Shown here: positions 19,044-27,654 of the stretch, in pieces
How the letters are laid out: each line of letters opens with the position of its first letter
How positions within the stretch are numbered: the first letter of the stretch is position 1
Assembly: GCF_018612875.1 (NCBI RefSeq)
Contig: NZ_JAGGRI010000016.1
Span: 1 to 64,000 of the forward strand
Direction: 5' to 3'
DNA: 64,000 nucleotides
Origin: Lysobacter sp. ISL-50
GTDB lineage: Bacteria > Pseudomonadota > Gammaproteobacteria > Xanthomonadales > Xanthomonadaceae
Translations under genes and position numbers: made by a program
The notes under the pieces: model-generated
The model's input: the letters and a program-made list of their open reading frames with translations, nothing else
Databases searched by the model: none
Told to the model about the DNA's origin: nothing

Positions 19044-19715
19044 ATGACCTGGTTCGCCGACGAAATCCTGCTGCCGGCCACCGCGCAAGCGCTCGCGCGG
19101 GTGTCCGGCGATCCGCTGCTGGCGCCGTACGCGTACTGGGTGCGCGATCTGGACGGCCACGCCTGGTTCTCCGACGAGCATCGCCATGAGCTGCCCGAGG
19201 GCGGCCTGATCGCGATCCGTCCAGTGCGCGACACGCGCAGCGACGACGAAGACGATTCCTGGTACGGCGTGCCGTCGCTGGACTGGTCGCGTTTGCAGCC
19301 GCGCGAGCATCAAGGCCCGGAGCCGGACCGGATCGGCCGGCGCCTGGCGGCGTACTTGCTCGAATGCACCACCGGTGAGCCGGCGTCGGCCGATAACCCG
19401 GCCGACGATGTCGATTCGCTGCCGCCGCCGTCGCTGCGCCGTTATCTGGGCGAATTGTCGGCGCAGTTGTCGGTGCCGGTGCTGTACCACTCGGCGTTCT
19501 TCTGGGGCGGCGCGGTCGAGTACGAATACAGCCTGTGCTATCGCCCGCATGAGGCGCTGTTCCTGACCAAGCCGCCCGAACCCGGCGACGAAGCCATCCG
19601 ACACGCCTTGCACGATGGTCTGGCCGGAGTCGGCGTGAATCTGCCGAGCCCGTATTTCGCCCTGCATGCGCGCGAATTTCCCTGGGCCCGCCATCGCCTC
19701 GACGGCAAGGGCTGA
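19044..19715 (+). CDS. conserved hypothetical protein
   Basis: Protein of 223 residues starting six bases after the pntAA stop, so probably in the same transcript. No signal peptide or membrane segment. It is acidic and rich in Trp/Tyr, with segments such as YAYWVRDLDGHAWFSDEHRH and SFFWGG-like HSAFFWGGAVEYEYSL. I do not recognise a family. Codon usage and length support a real gene. A cytosolic role is likely; nothing in it points to transhydrogenase function. Confidence 0.7.
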   Translation: MTWFADEILLPATAQALARVSGDPLLAPYAYWVRDLDGHAWFSDEHRHELPEGGLIAIRPVRDTRSDDEDDSWYGVPSLDWSRLQPREHQGPEPDRIGRRLAAYLLECTTGEPASADNPADDVDSLPPPSLRRYLGELSAQLSVPVLYHSAFFWGGAVEYEYSLCYRPHEALFLTKPPEPGDEAIRHALHDGLAGVGVNLPSPYFALHAREFPWARHRLDGKG

Positions 19716-19821
19716 GGCGCCGCCGTACCGATGCGGCTTACGCGGCGCTCATGGGCGGCACGCATGGAATTAACGCCGCAGGCCGCAGGCTCGGGTCCAG
19801 ATCAGCGACGGCGAGGCGGCG

Positions 19822-20091
19822 ATGATGGACGAAGACCTGCAATCGATGAGCGCGCAGGAGTTGCGCGAGCAAGTGCGGCGCCTGCGCGCCGGCATCCGCG
19901 CGCATCGCGACAGCAGCGGGCACGCGTTGTGCTGGCATCACCCGCAGCTCTGGAATCTGTTGCCCGAGCGGATTCAACCGCAGATCGCGGTGCCGCAATG
20001 GCCGGCGTTCCTGCGCGGCTGCGTGCGCTATCGCGAATCGCTGGACCGGCAACGGCCGGATGCGCCGCGGGTCGAGGATGAACTGAAGTAG
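19822..20091 (+). CDS. small hypothetical protein
   Basis: Protein of 89 residues with tandem ATG codons at 19822 and 19825. The N-terminal helix MMDEDLQSMSAQELREQVRR is amphipathic and could form a coiled coil. A conserved-looking aromatic centre follows (CWHHPQLWNLLP). No known domain. Normal codon use supports coding. It may be transcribed with the two genes upstream, about 105 bases away. Confidence 0.6.
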   Translation: MMDEDLQSMSAQELREQVRRLRAGIRAHRDSSGHALCWHHPQLWNLLPERIQPQIAVPQWPAFLRGCVRYRESLDRQRPDAPRVEDELK

Positions 20092-20187
20092 GGCGGGGCT
20101 GCGCGCTGTTTCGCGCGGTGAACCGGCGCGTGGGCTTGAAGTCCCGGCGAAAGCGGAGATCCAGAGGCTTCATGGTCCTGCCCCGAT

Positions 20188-20226
20188 GAAGCCCTGGATC
20201 CCCGCCTTCGCGGGGATGACGGTGGA
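20188..20226. repeat. single REP-like palindrome
   Basis: TGGATCCCCGCCTTCGCGGGGATGACGG: the CCCCGC...GCGGGG hairpin plus GATGAC flank is a variant of the ATTCCCGCG family found in the array that follows. Confidence 0.7.
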
Positions 20227-20349
20227 ACTTGGAGTGGGTAGGCGCTGCGGTGGCCGATCACGCTGGCTTTGTTCTGAGTTCTGAGTTCTGAGTTCCGCGG
20301 TGTTCTGCTGCGTCGTGCGTCGGGCATCCGATGCCGGCCTTCGCCTTTG

Positions 20350-20712
20350 CTCGTCATTCCCGCGAACGCGGGAATCCAGGGCTCTTCGTGCGAGAACGTT
20401 TGAAGTCGTTTTGCTCGTCATTCCCGCGAAAGCGGGAATCCAGGGCTCTTCGTGCGAGAACGTTTGAAGTCGTTTTGCTTGTCATTCCCGCGAAGGCGGG
20501 AATCCAGGGCTCTTCGTGCGAGAACGTTTGAAGTCGTTTTGCTTGTCATTCCCGCGAAAGCGGGAATCTAGGGCTCTTCGTGCGAGAACGCTTGAAGTCA
20601 CTGGATTCCCGCGTTCGCGGGAATGACGAATCTGGAAGGATGACGCTGAAGTCTCTGGATGTTCGGCTCCGCGGAAGTAAAGCGGAGCCCGCGTTCGCGG
20701 GAATGACGGCCG
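20350..20712. repeat. REP array, exact 64-bp period, plus inverted copies
   Basis: Four head-to-tail copies start at about 20353, 20417, 20481 and 20545 with exact 64-base spacing. Each carries GTCATTCCCGCGAA-x-GCGGGAAT and a constant tail (CTCTTCGTGCGAGAACG). Two inverted copies follow at 20601-20630 and 20688-20709. The whole 20092-20767 gap holds no convincing gene. The same palindrome recurs at 30479 and 33017-33118. Confidence 0.9.
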
Positions 20713-20767
20713 GAGGGAACGCTGTTTCTGTACTTTTGAATCTGCGTTCCCTATAGCCCGGCATCAC

Positions 20768-21280
20768 TCAATCCCGAGGCGGCATGGGCCCCCGATCCGG
20801 CCGATCCGACCGCTCCGGCTTCGGCGGCGGCGGATTGGCCTGTACCCAGGCGCGGCGTTGTTCCGGCGTCATCGTGCGCCACTTCTCCATCAGCGCGCGG
20901 CGGGCGTTGTCGTCCAGGCCGCGCATGTGGCCGAACAGCGCGCGCATCTGGCCGCGCTCTTCCGGATTCAGATGCTCCCAGCGCTTCATGCCGCGGCGCG
21001 CGTCCTGGCGCTCTTCCGGCGTCATCTGCTGCCAGCGGCGGGCGTGTTCGAGCATGCGCGGGCGCTCTTCGGGCGCGCTGTTCCAGCGGTCGCGCATCGG
21101 TGCGATCAGTTGTTCGCGCTGGGCCTGGCTGAGCTGGTCCCAGGCCGGCAGATTGACCGCGGGTTTGGCGGCCGGGCCCGGCGGCGGGGCCGCCCAGGCC
21201 GGGGCGAGCGCGGCGGGCAGCGCGAGCGCGCCCAGGGCGAGTGCCAATCCGGCGCGGCGTAGCGGGGCGAAGCGGCGCAT
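20768..21280 (-). CDS. DUF3106 domain protein
   Basis: Predicted exported protein of 170 residues. Signal peptide MRRFAPLRRAGLALALGALA ending near APAWA. It is followed by tandem 20-residue helical repeats of the type W-x-x-L(T/S)-x-x-[QE]-R/E-x-x-x (LSQAQREQL, MTPEERQDARR, LNPEERGQMRAL, MTPEQRRAWVQ), the DUF3106 pattern, and a proline-rich tail. Function unknown. It is the third gene of a sigma factor/DUF3619-like/DUF3106 operon that is also found in betaproteobacteria. It starts six bases after its upstream neighbour ends. Confidence 0.85.
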   Translation of the reverse strand: MRRFAPLRRAGLALALGALALPAALAPAWAAPPPGPAAKPAVNLPAWDQLSQAQREQLIAPMRDRWNSAPEERPRMLEHARRWQQMTPEERQDARRGMKRWEHLNPEERGQMRALFGHMRGLDDNARRALMEKWRTMTPEQRRAWVQANPPPPKPERSDRPDRGPMPPRD

Positions 21281-21286
21281 GGCGGT

Positions 21287-21724
21287 TTACTCCGTGTGAG
21301 TCCGGGGCAGGGCGTCGGTGTTGGACGCCAGCCACAGGTAGAGATCGGGATTTTCGTCGAGCGCGGCGACCGCGGTGTCGGGGTCGTAGCCGGTCTCGGC
21401 CGGCGCGGCGTTGGTGGACGCGACGACGGCCGGGCCGGTCGCGACCGGCGCGCTGCCGGGCGGAGCGCCGCTGCCGGCGAACTGCAGGCCCAGCGCGAGC
21501 GCGACCGCGGCCACGCCGGAACTGGCCAGGGTCCAGCCGAGGAGGCCGCCGCGCCGATGCGGCTGGGCGGCGGCCTCGCTGCGGATCGTGCGCAGGCGGG
21601 CGCGGATCTGCGGGCTGACGCGTTCGACGGCGTGCGCGTGCAGATCGCGCATGGCGGCGTCGAAGCGCGCGTCCGCATCCGCAGGCGGGCTTGCGCGGTC
21701 CTGAGAGTGTTCGTGGGTGTTCAT
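21287..21724 (-). CDS. DUF3619-like membrane protein, putative sigma regulator
   Basis: Protein of 145 residues with one transmembrane segment (LASSGVAAVALALGLQFAG, about 65-83). The N-terminal cytoplasmic part (FDAAMRDLHAHAVERVSPQI) has the start typical of DUF3619. The ATG at 21724 overlaps the sigma factor stop (ATGA) and has AGGA six bases upstream. The periplasmic tail ends in AVAALDENPDLYLWLASN. By position and topology it could act as an anti-sigma factor, but it lacks a zinc-binding HxxxCxxC motif. Confidence 0.75.
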   Translation of the reverse strand: MNTHEHSQDRASPPADADARFDAAMRDLHAHAVERVSPQIRARLRTIRSEAAAQPHRRGGLLGWTLASSGVAAVALALGLQFAGSGAPPGSAPVATGPAVVASTNAAPAETGYDPDTAVAALDENPDLYLWLASNTDALPRTHTE

Positions 21725-22521
21725 CGCCATTCCTCCAATTGCCGCTGCAGGGCTTCGCGCGCGCGCGACAGATGGGTTTTCACCGCGCCTTCGCTGCAAC
21801 CCATCGCCCGCGCAGTCGTGGCGACGTCGAGTTCTTCCAAAATCCGCAAGGAAAACGCCTCGCGTTGCCGGCGCGGCAGTTTGCCCAGCGCGTCGGCGAG
21901 TTTGCCGTAGGCCTCGCGGCCGTCGTGGGTGCGCTGCGGGTCGGGACCGTCGTCGGCCCAGTCCATCGGCGCATCGTCGTCGTCGCGCGGAGCCGGCATC
22001 AGCCAACGCAGACGGAAGGTGCGGCGACGCTGGATATCGACGATCCGGCTGCGCAGGATGCTCCAGAACAGCGGCGTCCACTCCGAGGCGGGGCGCTCGC
22101 GGTAGCCGAGCATCTTCATCATCGCGTCCTGCACCGCGTCCAGCGCGTCTTCGCGATGGCGCAGGCCCAGTTCGGCGAAGCGGAACGCGCGCGTGCCCAG
22201 GCCGGCGAGGAATTCCTCGATCGTCGCCGGCAGGCGCGCCGCCGGCGCGGCCGCTTCGGGCTCGAATCCGCCAACGGCTTCCAGCGGCGCCGCGTCGTCG
22301 TGCCAGGCCGGGTCCGCGGCGGAAGCCGGGGCGGGCGCGTCCGGCGGCGCGCGATCGCGCGGCCTTTCGGACGGGGCGGAGCCCGGTTCGGCCGGCCCGC
22401 CTTCGCGCACGCGCCCGTTCCGCCGCTGGTCGTAGCGGTGATCGAGCGGGTCGCTCGGCGGCAGCGGGTCGTTTTCGACGCTCACGGCCTCCAGCATACG
22501 GGCGCTTGGCGGTAGCAGCAC
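21721..22521 (-). CDS. RNA polymerase sigma factor, ECF type
   Basis: Protein of 266 residues. The GTG at 22521 has GAGGGA six bases upstream; an internal ATG at 22497 is a weaker alternative. The first 95 residues are a low-complexity Pro/Ala/Asp extension not seen in most ECF factors. Region 2 follows (GLRHREDALDAVQDAMMKML ... LFWSILRSRIVDIQRRR), then region 4 (LGKLPRRQREAFSLRILEEL ... GCSEGAVKTHLSRAREALQ). It heads the operon with the DUF3619-like and DUF3106 genes, which are probably its membrane regulator and an exported partner. The triggering stress is not evident. Confidence 0.9.
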   Translation of the reverse strand: MLLPPSARMLEAVSVENDPLPPSDPLDHRYDQRRNGRVREGGPAEPGSAPSERPRDRAPPDAPAPASAADPAWHDDAAPLEAVGGFEPEAAAPAARLPATIEEFLAGLGTRAFRFAELGLRHREDALDAVQDAMMKMLGYRERPASEWTPLFWSILRSRIVDIQRRRTFRLRWLMPAPRDDDDAPMDWADDGPDPQRTHDGREAYGKLADALGKLPRRQREAFSLRILEELDVATTARAMGCSEGAVKTHLSRAREALQRQLEEWR

Positions 22522-22721
22522 CTGGGGTCCCTCAACGGCGGCCGGGCGGAAGGGCGGGGCGCGTATGGCGGTTCGTCGCGTTCGGCATCGGCATTTACCT
22601 GCACCGGAATGTGCGGCGCTTACACAAACCGGAAACGCCCCCGCCCCGGATCGGTTGACAGCGGTGGCGCCGTATTCACGGACGGTTATGATGCGGATGA
22701 CACCGCATGGGGAAAGATCGG

Positions 22722-23027
22722 ATGAGCGACGGGTTCGTGGCGCTGTACATCTTCATGCTGGCGGGTATCGCCGGCCACGTGATCATCTCGCGGGTGCCGG
22801 TAATCCTGCACACGCCGCTGATGTCGGGTTCCAACTTCATCCACGGGATCGTGCTGATCGGCGCGATCATGGTGCTCGGCCACGCCGACACCACCTTGGA
22901 GAAAGCCATCGGATTTCTCGCCGTGCTGCTCGGCGCGGGCAACGCCGCCGGCGGCTACGTGGTGACCGAACGCATGCTGGAGATGTTCAAGTCCAGCAAG
23001 AAGCCGGCCGGCAAGGCGGGCGGTTGA
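22722..23027 (+). CDS. pntAB: NAD(P) transhydrogenase subunit alpha part 2 (PntAB)
   Basis: Inner-membrane subunit of 101 residues with three transmembrane helices (FVALYIFMLAGIAGHVIIS; IHGIVLIGAIMVLG; IGFLAVLLGAGNAAGGYVV). The sequence RVPVILHTPLMSGSNFIHG is the family signature. The ATG at 22722 is preferred to that at 22707, because GGGGAAAG lies within the upstream alternative and is well spaced. The stop is followed by pntB in the same direction. pntAA lies 3.7 kb upstream. Confidence 0.93.
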   Translation: MSDGFVALYIFMLAGIAGHVIISRVPVILHTPLMSGSNFIHGIVLIGAIMVLGHADTTLEKAIGFLAVLLGAGNAAGGYVVTERMLEMFKSSKKPAGKAGG

Positions 23028-23158
23028 ATGATCGGTTCATTCGATACGCCGCGGCCGCCGCGGCCGTTCTCGCCGGCCTGGGGCTGCTCGCCGCTCCTGC
23101 TTTCTTCGGTTACCTGCTGCCGCTCGGGCAGCTGTCGTTCTATGGAGCGCGCGCGCTG

Positions 23159-24592
23159 ATGGATGTCTTATCGATTCTGGTCAAGAGCAGCTATCTGGTC
23201 GCGGCGACGCTGTTCCTGCTGGGCCTGCAACGCATGGCTTCGCCGGTCACCGCGCGCAGCGGCATCCGCTGGGCCGGCGCGGGCATGGTCATCGCCACGG
23301 TGGCGACGTTCTTCCTGCCGGGCCTGCACAATCTGGCGCTGATCGTGCTGGCCGTCGGCATCGGCACGATCCTGGCGTGGGTCTCGGGCAAGAAAGTCGC
23401 CATCACCGACATGCCGCAGATGGTCGCGCTGTACAACGGCATGGGCGGCGGCTCGGCGGCGGCGATCGGCGCGGTGGAACTGCTGCGCCTGTCCGGACAA
23501 ATGCCGGCCGATCCGCTGCAGGCGCAGATCGAACGCGGCGTGATCGCGATGCAGACCCCGACCGTGGGCCTGGTGCTGGCGGTGATCGGCGCGGCGATCG
23601 GCGCGATTTCGCTGTCGGGTTCGGTGATCGCCTGGGCCAAGCTCGACGGACGCCTGGACCGGCGCGTGGTGTTCCCGGGCCAGCAGATCTTCAACGCCAT
23701 CGTGGCGCTGGCGGTGCTGGTGCTCGGCATCGCCGCGTTCATGACCCTCAACGTGCCGGTGATCATCGCCTTCTTCGTCGCCGCGCTCGCGCTCGGCGTG
23801 TTGATGACCCTGCCGATCGGCGGCGCCGACATGCCGGTGGTGATCTCGCTGTACAACGCCTTCACCGGTCTGGCGGTGGCGTTCGAAGGGTATGTGCTCG
23901 GCAACGAGGCCTTGATCATCGCCGGCACCATGGTCGGCGCGGCCGGCATGCTGTTGACGCGCCTGATGGCCAAGGCCATGAACCGGCCGATCAGCGGCGT
24001 GCTGTTCTCCAACTTCGGCGGCGGCGGGCAGGCGCAGGAAATCAGCGGCACGCAGAAGCCCATCGAAGCCGGCGATGTGGCCGCGATGATGGCCTTCGCC
24101 GAACGCGTGGTGATCGTGCCCGGCTACGGCCTGGCGGTGGCGCAGGCGCAGCACAAGATCTGGGAACTGGCGCAGAAGCTGATGGATCGCGGGGTCAAGG
24201 TGAAATTCGCGATCCATCCGGTCGCCGGCCGCATGCCCGGGCACATGAACGTGCTGTTGGCCGAGGCCGGCGTGCCTTACGACCTGATCGCCGACATGGA
24301 CGACATCAATCCCGAATTCGCCAACACCGATGTGTCGCTGGTGATCGGCGCCAACGACGTGGTCAATCCGGTCGCCAAGACCGATCCGTCCTCGCCGATC
24401 TACGGCATGCCGATCCTGGACGTGGTCAATTCGAAGAACACCATCGTGATCAAGCGCGGCAAGGGCACCGGTTTCGCCGGCATCGAGAACGCGCTGTTCT
24501 ATGCCGACAACACCCGCATGCTCTACGGCGACGGCGCCGAGATGGCCAGCGCGCTGGTGTCGGAGTTGAAGGGGCTCGACGGCGGGCATTGA
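23159..24592 (+). CDS. pntB: NAD(P) transhydrogenase subunit beta (PntB)
   Basis: About 477 residues from the ATG at 23159, which matches usual family length and N terminus (ILVKSSYLVAATLFLLGLQRM). Nine or so transmembrane helices are followed by the NADP(H)-binding domain III: VIVPGYGLAVAQAQHKIWEL, HPVAGRMPGHMNVLLAEAGV, VIGANDVVNPVAKTDPSSPI and KRGKGTGFAGIENALFY. The frame is open without interruption back to a TTG overlapping the pntAB stop at 23024, and the extra 45 residues are hydrophobic. A longer form with one more helix is therefore possible. Completes the proton-pumping transhydrogenase. Confidence 0.93.
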   Translation: MDVLSILVKSSYLVAATLFLLGLQRMASPVTARSGIRWAGAGMVIATVATFFLPGLHNLALIVLAVGIGTILAWVSGKKVAITDMPQMVALYNGMGGGSAAAIGAVELLRLSGQMPADPLQAQIERGVIAMQTPTVGLVLAVIGAAIGAISLSGSVIAWAKLDGRLDRRVVFPGQQIFNAIVALAVLVLGIAAFMTLNVPVIIAFFVAALALGVLMTLPIGGADMPVVISLYNAFTGLAVAFEGYVLGNEALIIAGTMVGAAGMLLTRLMAKAMNRPISGVLFSNFGGGGQAQEISGTQKPIEAGDVAAMMAFAERVVIVPGYGLAVAQAQHKIWELAQKLMDRGVKVKFAIHPVAGRMPGHMNVLLAEAGVPYDLIADMDDINPEFANTDVSLVIGANDVVNPVAKTDPSSPIYGMPILDVVNSKNTIVIKRGKGTGFAGIENALFYADNTRMLYGDGAEMASALVSELKGLDGGH

Positions 24593-24640
24593 GCCCTCGT
24601 CGCGGTCCGGCGGGCGCGGATTGCGCGCCCGCGGCGGCCG

Positions 24641-25114
24641 TCAGTTGCCGCCGCGGATGCGCAGCGTCAGGCCCTTGAGGAAATTGCGCAGCATCTGATC
24701 GCCGCACAGGCGGAAATTCTTGTGGTCGGGCTGGCGGAACAGCGCGCTCAACTCCGGCTTGGACACCGGGAAACCGGCGTCGGCGAAGGCCTGATGCATG
24801 TCCACGTCCTTCAGCTCGAAGGCCACGCGCAGTTTCTTCAGCACCAGATTGTTGCTGACGCGCTTTTCCAGCGGTCGCGGCGGCAGGCTTTCGTCGCGGC
24901 CGCGGTAATGGAACACCAGTCCGTCGAGAAAACGCGCCAGCACCGCGTCGTCGCAGGGCGCGTAGCCTTCGTCTTCGTCTTTCTTGAGGAAGGCCTGCAC
25001 GTCGGCTTTTTCGATCGGGAAGTCGGCGTCGGCCAGATGGACGATCTCCACGACTTTGTTGTCGCTCAGATCGAGCATGTAGCGGATGCTGCGCAATACA
25101 TCGTTGTTGATCAT
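24641..25114 (-). CDS. DUF1456 family protein (YehS-like)
   Basis: Cytoplasmic protein of 157 residues made of two homologous halves, each about 70 residues. The first starts NDVLRSIRYMLDLSDNKVVE, the second NNLVLKKLRVAFELKDVDM. Each ends with a C-D-x-x-L-x-x-F-L-x-G-L element (CDDAVLARFLDGL; CGDQMLRNFLKGL). This duplicated pattern is diagnostic of DUF1456/YehS. Function unknown. The upstream gap (25115-25388) shows no gene. Confidence 0.9.
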   Translation of the reverse strand: MINNDVLRSIRYMLDLSDNKVVEIVHLADADFPIEKADVQAFLKKDEDEGYAPCDDAVLARFLDGLVFHYRGRDESLPPRPLEKRVSNNLVLKKLRVAFELKDVDMHQAFADAGFPVSKPELSALFRQPDHKNFRLCGDQMLRNFLKGLTLRIRGGN

Positions 25115-25388
25115 GGTCTGTCCTGCCGGGCCGGGCCCGTGGCGCCGGTGGTGATGCCTGCGGGCCCCGTGCGCGGGGCGCGAGGCCGATTCGTTCTGCG
25201 ATGCCGTCGTCGATGCGGCGCCCGGCGCGGTGGTCGGGCGTGGCTCGGGGCGGTCGGTGAACGCGGATTCTCGCATTTCGGGCGAGGTCCGGGCGGATCG
25301 GCCTCGGCGGGCCGGGTCGGGCAGGCGCTCGGGCCGCGGCCCGAACGGGCGCCCGGACCGTGCACAGTCCGGGCGAAACGCAGGAATC

Positions 25389-26000
25389 TCAGGAGCCGGT
25401 CGCGGCCGTTTCGGCTTGGTTGGCCCATTCGCTGAAGACATCGCCGTGCTGGCGGCGGGTCGCGTGGCAGGCGGCGCAGCCGTCGCGTTCGGCGGTTTTC
25501 AGCCGGTCGTTGCGCTGGCCGGCGGCGAATTCGGCGTAGCCCCAGCCGGCGGTGGCGGCGAAACGGCGGCTGTCCTTGACCATCACGTCGATATGCCGGC
25601 GCGGGCCCTGATCGATGATGCCGTCGCCGTGATCGCGGGTTTCGAACAGGTCGTAGACCAGCACCGCGCCGTCGGGATAGTTGCCGCTGCGGAACCCCTG
25701 CAGCGCGGCGGCGTTGCCGTAGACGTGGTGCAGGCCGCCGAATCGTGGATAGGCGGCATGGGCGGAGGTGATCAGGCCGCTCTTGATGTGGGTCCACAGC
25801 GCGTAGCCGGCGGGGTAGGCGATGGCGGGCGCGTCCTTGCCGGCGTCGGCGCTCTGCGCCGCGGCCGGCGCGGCGGCGGCCTGGGCGATGCCGCCGACCG
25901 CGACGGCGAGGGCGACCGCGGCGACCAGCACCGCGTCGCCGAGGCCGAAGCTGCGCGCGGCTTGCCCGTGCGAGGCGCGATCGCGTCGGTCAGCGCGCAT
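25389..26000 (-). CDS. cytochrome P460 family protein
   Basis: Predicted exported c-type haem protein of 203 residues. An N-terminal hydrophobic segment (VLVAAVALAVAVGGIAQAAA) acts as signal peptide or anchor after a basic start. The P460 pattern is YPAGYALWTHIKSG, then HVYGNAAALQGFRSGNYPDG, then a haem attachment site CAACH near residue 182. Its ATG lies inside the 3' end of the upstream membrane protein gene (11-base overlap), so the two are co-translated. Role in oxidation of small nitrogen or sulfur compounds is possible for the family; no substrate is evident. Confidence 0.87.
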   Translation of the reverse strand: MRADRRDRASHGQAARSFGLGDAVLVAAVALAVAVGGIAQAAAAPAAAQSADAGKDAPAIAYPAGYALWTHIKSGLITSAHAAYPRFGGLHHVYGNAAALQGFRSGNYPDGAVLVYDLFETRDHGDGIIDQGPRRHIDVMVKDSRRFAATAGWGYAEFAAGQRNDRLKTAERDGCAACHATRRQHGDVFSEWANQAETAATGS

Positions 26001-26490
26001 TCGAAGCCCCCTTCATCGCGCGATTGACCGCCCAGGCGATCGGCCAGGCGACGAAGACCACGTGCACGGCGATGCTCAGCACGATCCACACCACATCGTC
26101 GGGCAGGCCCTTGCCGCCGGCGCGCGAGAGCGGCACGACGATGAAGTTCATCGCCACGAACAGCCACAGCCCGTACAAGGTCGATGCCAGCCACGGGCGC
26201 TGGCGCATCCACGCCAGCCGGGTCGCGGCGAAGGCGTACACCGCCGCCATCACCAGGGCGATGAAGTAATGCAGGAACAAGCCCAGGGCCGCGGTCGATG
26301 CGCCGCCGGCCAGCGCCGCCTCGCGCCCGATCAGGCCGGAGGCGACGCTGTGCAGGATGCGTTGCGCCGGCACGTGCACGGTCACGCCCCAGTAGGTGAT
26401 CGCATAACAGATGTCGAGCGTGCCCGCGATCAGGCCGCCGATCGCGGTCCACAACGGCAACGAGCGGGTGGAGCGTGCGGCGTAGTTCAT
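25990..26490 (-). CDS. four-helix membrane protein, uncharacterised
   Basis: Protein of 166 residues with four predicted membrane helices (LPLWTAIGGLIAGTLDICYA; LGLFLHYFIALVMAAVYAFA; STLYGLWLFVAMNFIVVPL; IVLSIAVHVVFVAWPIAWAV). The GTLDICYA start and FLHYFIA segment resemble DUF1440/YagU-type membrane proteins, but I cannot name the family with certainty. It overlaps the P460 cytochrome gene and probably forms a two-gene operon with it. The 26491-26742 gap holds nothing recognisable. Confidence 0.75.
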   Translation of the reverse strand: MNYAARSTRSLPLWTAIGGLIAGTLDICYAITYWGVTVHVPAQRILHSVASGLIGREAALAGGASTAALGLFLHYFIALVMAAVYAFAATRLAWMRQRPWLASTLYGLWLFVAMNFIVVPLSRAGGKGLPDDVVWIVLSIAVHVVFVAWPIAWAVNRAMKGASNAR

Positions 26491-26742
26491 GACGGATCTC
26501 GCGAGTGAGAGAAGGGACGGATGCGTCGGTGCTGCGGGTGCGGTGCGACGACGGAACGGCGCGGGACGCTGCGATTGCGATGAAGCCTCCCTGCCGCCGG
26601 CCCGGAGCGGCGGCGTCGGTGCGGAAGGCGAATGCCCGCGATTTCGCCGTATCGCGGCGGCGCGGGCCTCTCCCATTGGTCACCCCGACCGGTGCCGCAC
26701 GGATGGCGCGGATACCCGGCTGCGCGACCGGGAACGCGCGAC

Positions 26743-27615
26743 TCAGGCCGCGCGCACCTGCGGCCGTTCCATCCGCCGCGCCTGGGTCGCGGTCAGTCCG
26801 AACGAGTTCTTGAACGCGCGGCAGAACGCGCTCTGGCTTTCGAAGCCCAGCGCTTCGGTGATCTCGCACACCGGCATGCGGGTCTCGCGGACCATGCGCC
26901 AAGCGCGGTCCGAGCGCAGGCGCGCGGCGAATTCGGTCGGGGTTTCGTCGAACACTTCGCGATAGATCCGGATCAGATGGCAGGGCGAGTAGTTGGCGCT
27001 GCGCGCCAGGCGGTTGAGGTCGAGGCGGATTTCCGGATGGCGGCGGATCAGATGCTGCACCCGCAGCAGCCGCAGCAAGGTCTGCTGGCGCCGGCGCTGG
27101 GTGCGGCCGCTGCAGCGCGGCAGCCGCGCCTGCAGTTCGCGTTGCTGCTCCAGCAGCAGCGAGCACAGCGTGCGCACCAGCGCGGCGCCGTTGGCGGCCA
27201 GCTCGGCCGGCTGCGAGACCAGCCGCGCCAGGCGCACCATCAGCCGCTGCACGTCGCGCGGCGCCGCGCCCTCCCACGGGAACAGGTCGTTGTTCTGTTC
27301 GTCCGGGGCGTTGAGCACATGCGGGCGCCAGGCCTGCTCGGGGCCGCTCAGGCACAGCCACCAGCACGGCAGGCGCGCGCTGGTGCGCAGGCGGCCGTCG
27401 CGCCAGATCTGCAGGTGGCCGGGGGCCAGCTCCCAGGTGCTGTCGGTCGATTCCAGCCGCAGCGGCCCGCGCAGCGGCAGCCACAGCGACATCCAGCCGG
27501 CCGGCAGGTCCAGTTGGACCGCGCGGCCGGAGGCGCGGATCAGGTGCAGGCCTGGGCGGGCGGCGGACAGATCCAGGTGTTCGGCGAAGTGAATCCGGTG
27601 GTGATGCAGGCTCAT
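26743..27615 (-). CDS. AraC-family transcriptional regulator
   Basis: Protein of 290 residues. The ATG at 27615 begins MSLHHHRIHFAEHLDL; a longer start at 27678 is less likely. The N-terminal cupin-like ligand domain (about 1-140) is variable. The C-terminal double helix-turn-helix (about 185-285) is clear: LNRLARSANYSPCHLIRIYR, then SDRAWRMVRETRMPVCEIT, then ALGFESQSAFCRAFKNSFGL. It is divergent from the MocR-type gene across a 275-base regulatory region. Effector and targets unknown; self-regulation or control of the neighbour is possible. Confidence 0.88.
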   Translation of the reverse strand: MSLHHHRIHFAEHLDLSAARPGLHLIRASGRAVQLDLPAGWMSLWLPLRGPLRLESTDSTWELAPGHLQIWRDGRLRTSARLPCWWLCLSGPEQAWRPHVLNAPDEQNNDLFPWEGAAPRDVQRLMVRLARLVSQPAELAANGAALVRTLCSLLLEQQRELQARLPRCSGRTQRRRQQTLLRLLRVQHLIRRHPEIRLDLNRLARSANYSPCHLIRIYREVFDETPTEFAARLRSDRAWRMVRETRMPVCEITEALGFESQSAFCRAFKNSFGLTATQARRMERPQVRAA

Positions 27616-27654
27616 GCGGCCCTCGTCGGGGGATCGCGGCTGGGGGGAACCACA

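Noticed and set aside
20331-20531. Small ORF with repeated HSRERGNPGLF-like peptides
   Set aside because: It is a translation of the 64-base REP array, not a protein.
20350-20600. Regular spaced palindromic repeats as a CRISPR array
   Set aside because: The 64-base units are almost identical throughout, including the would-be spacers, and no cas gene is nearby. REP array instead.
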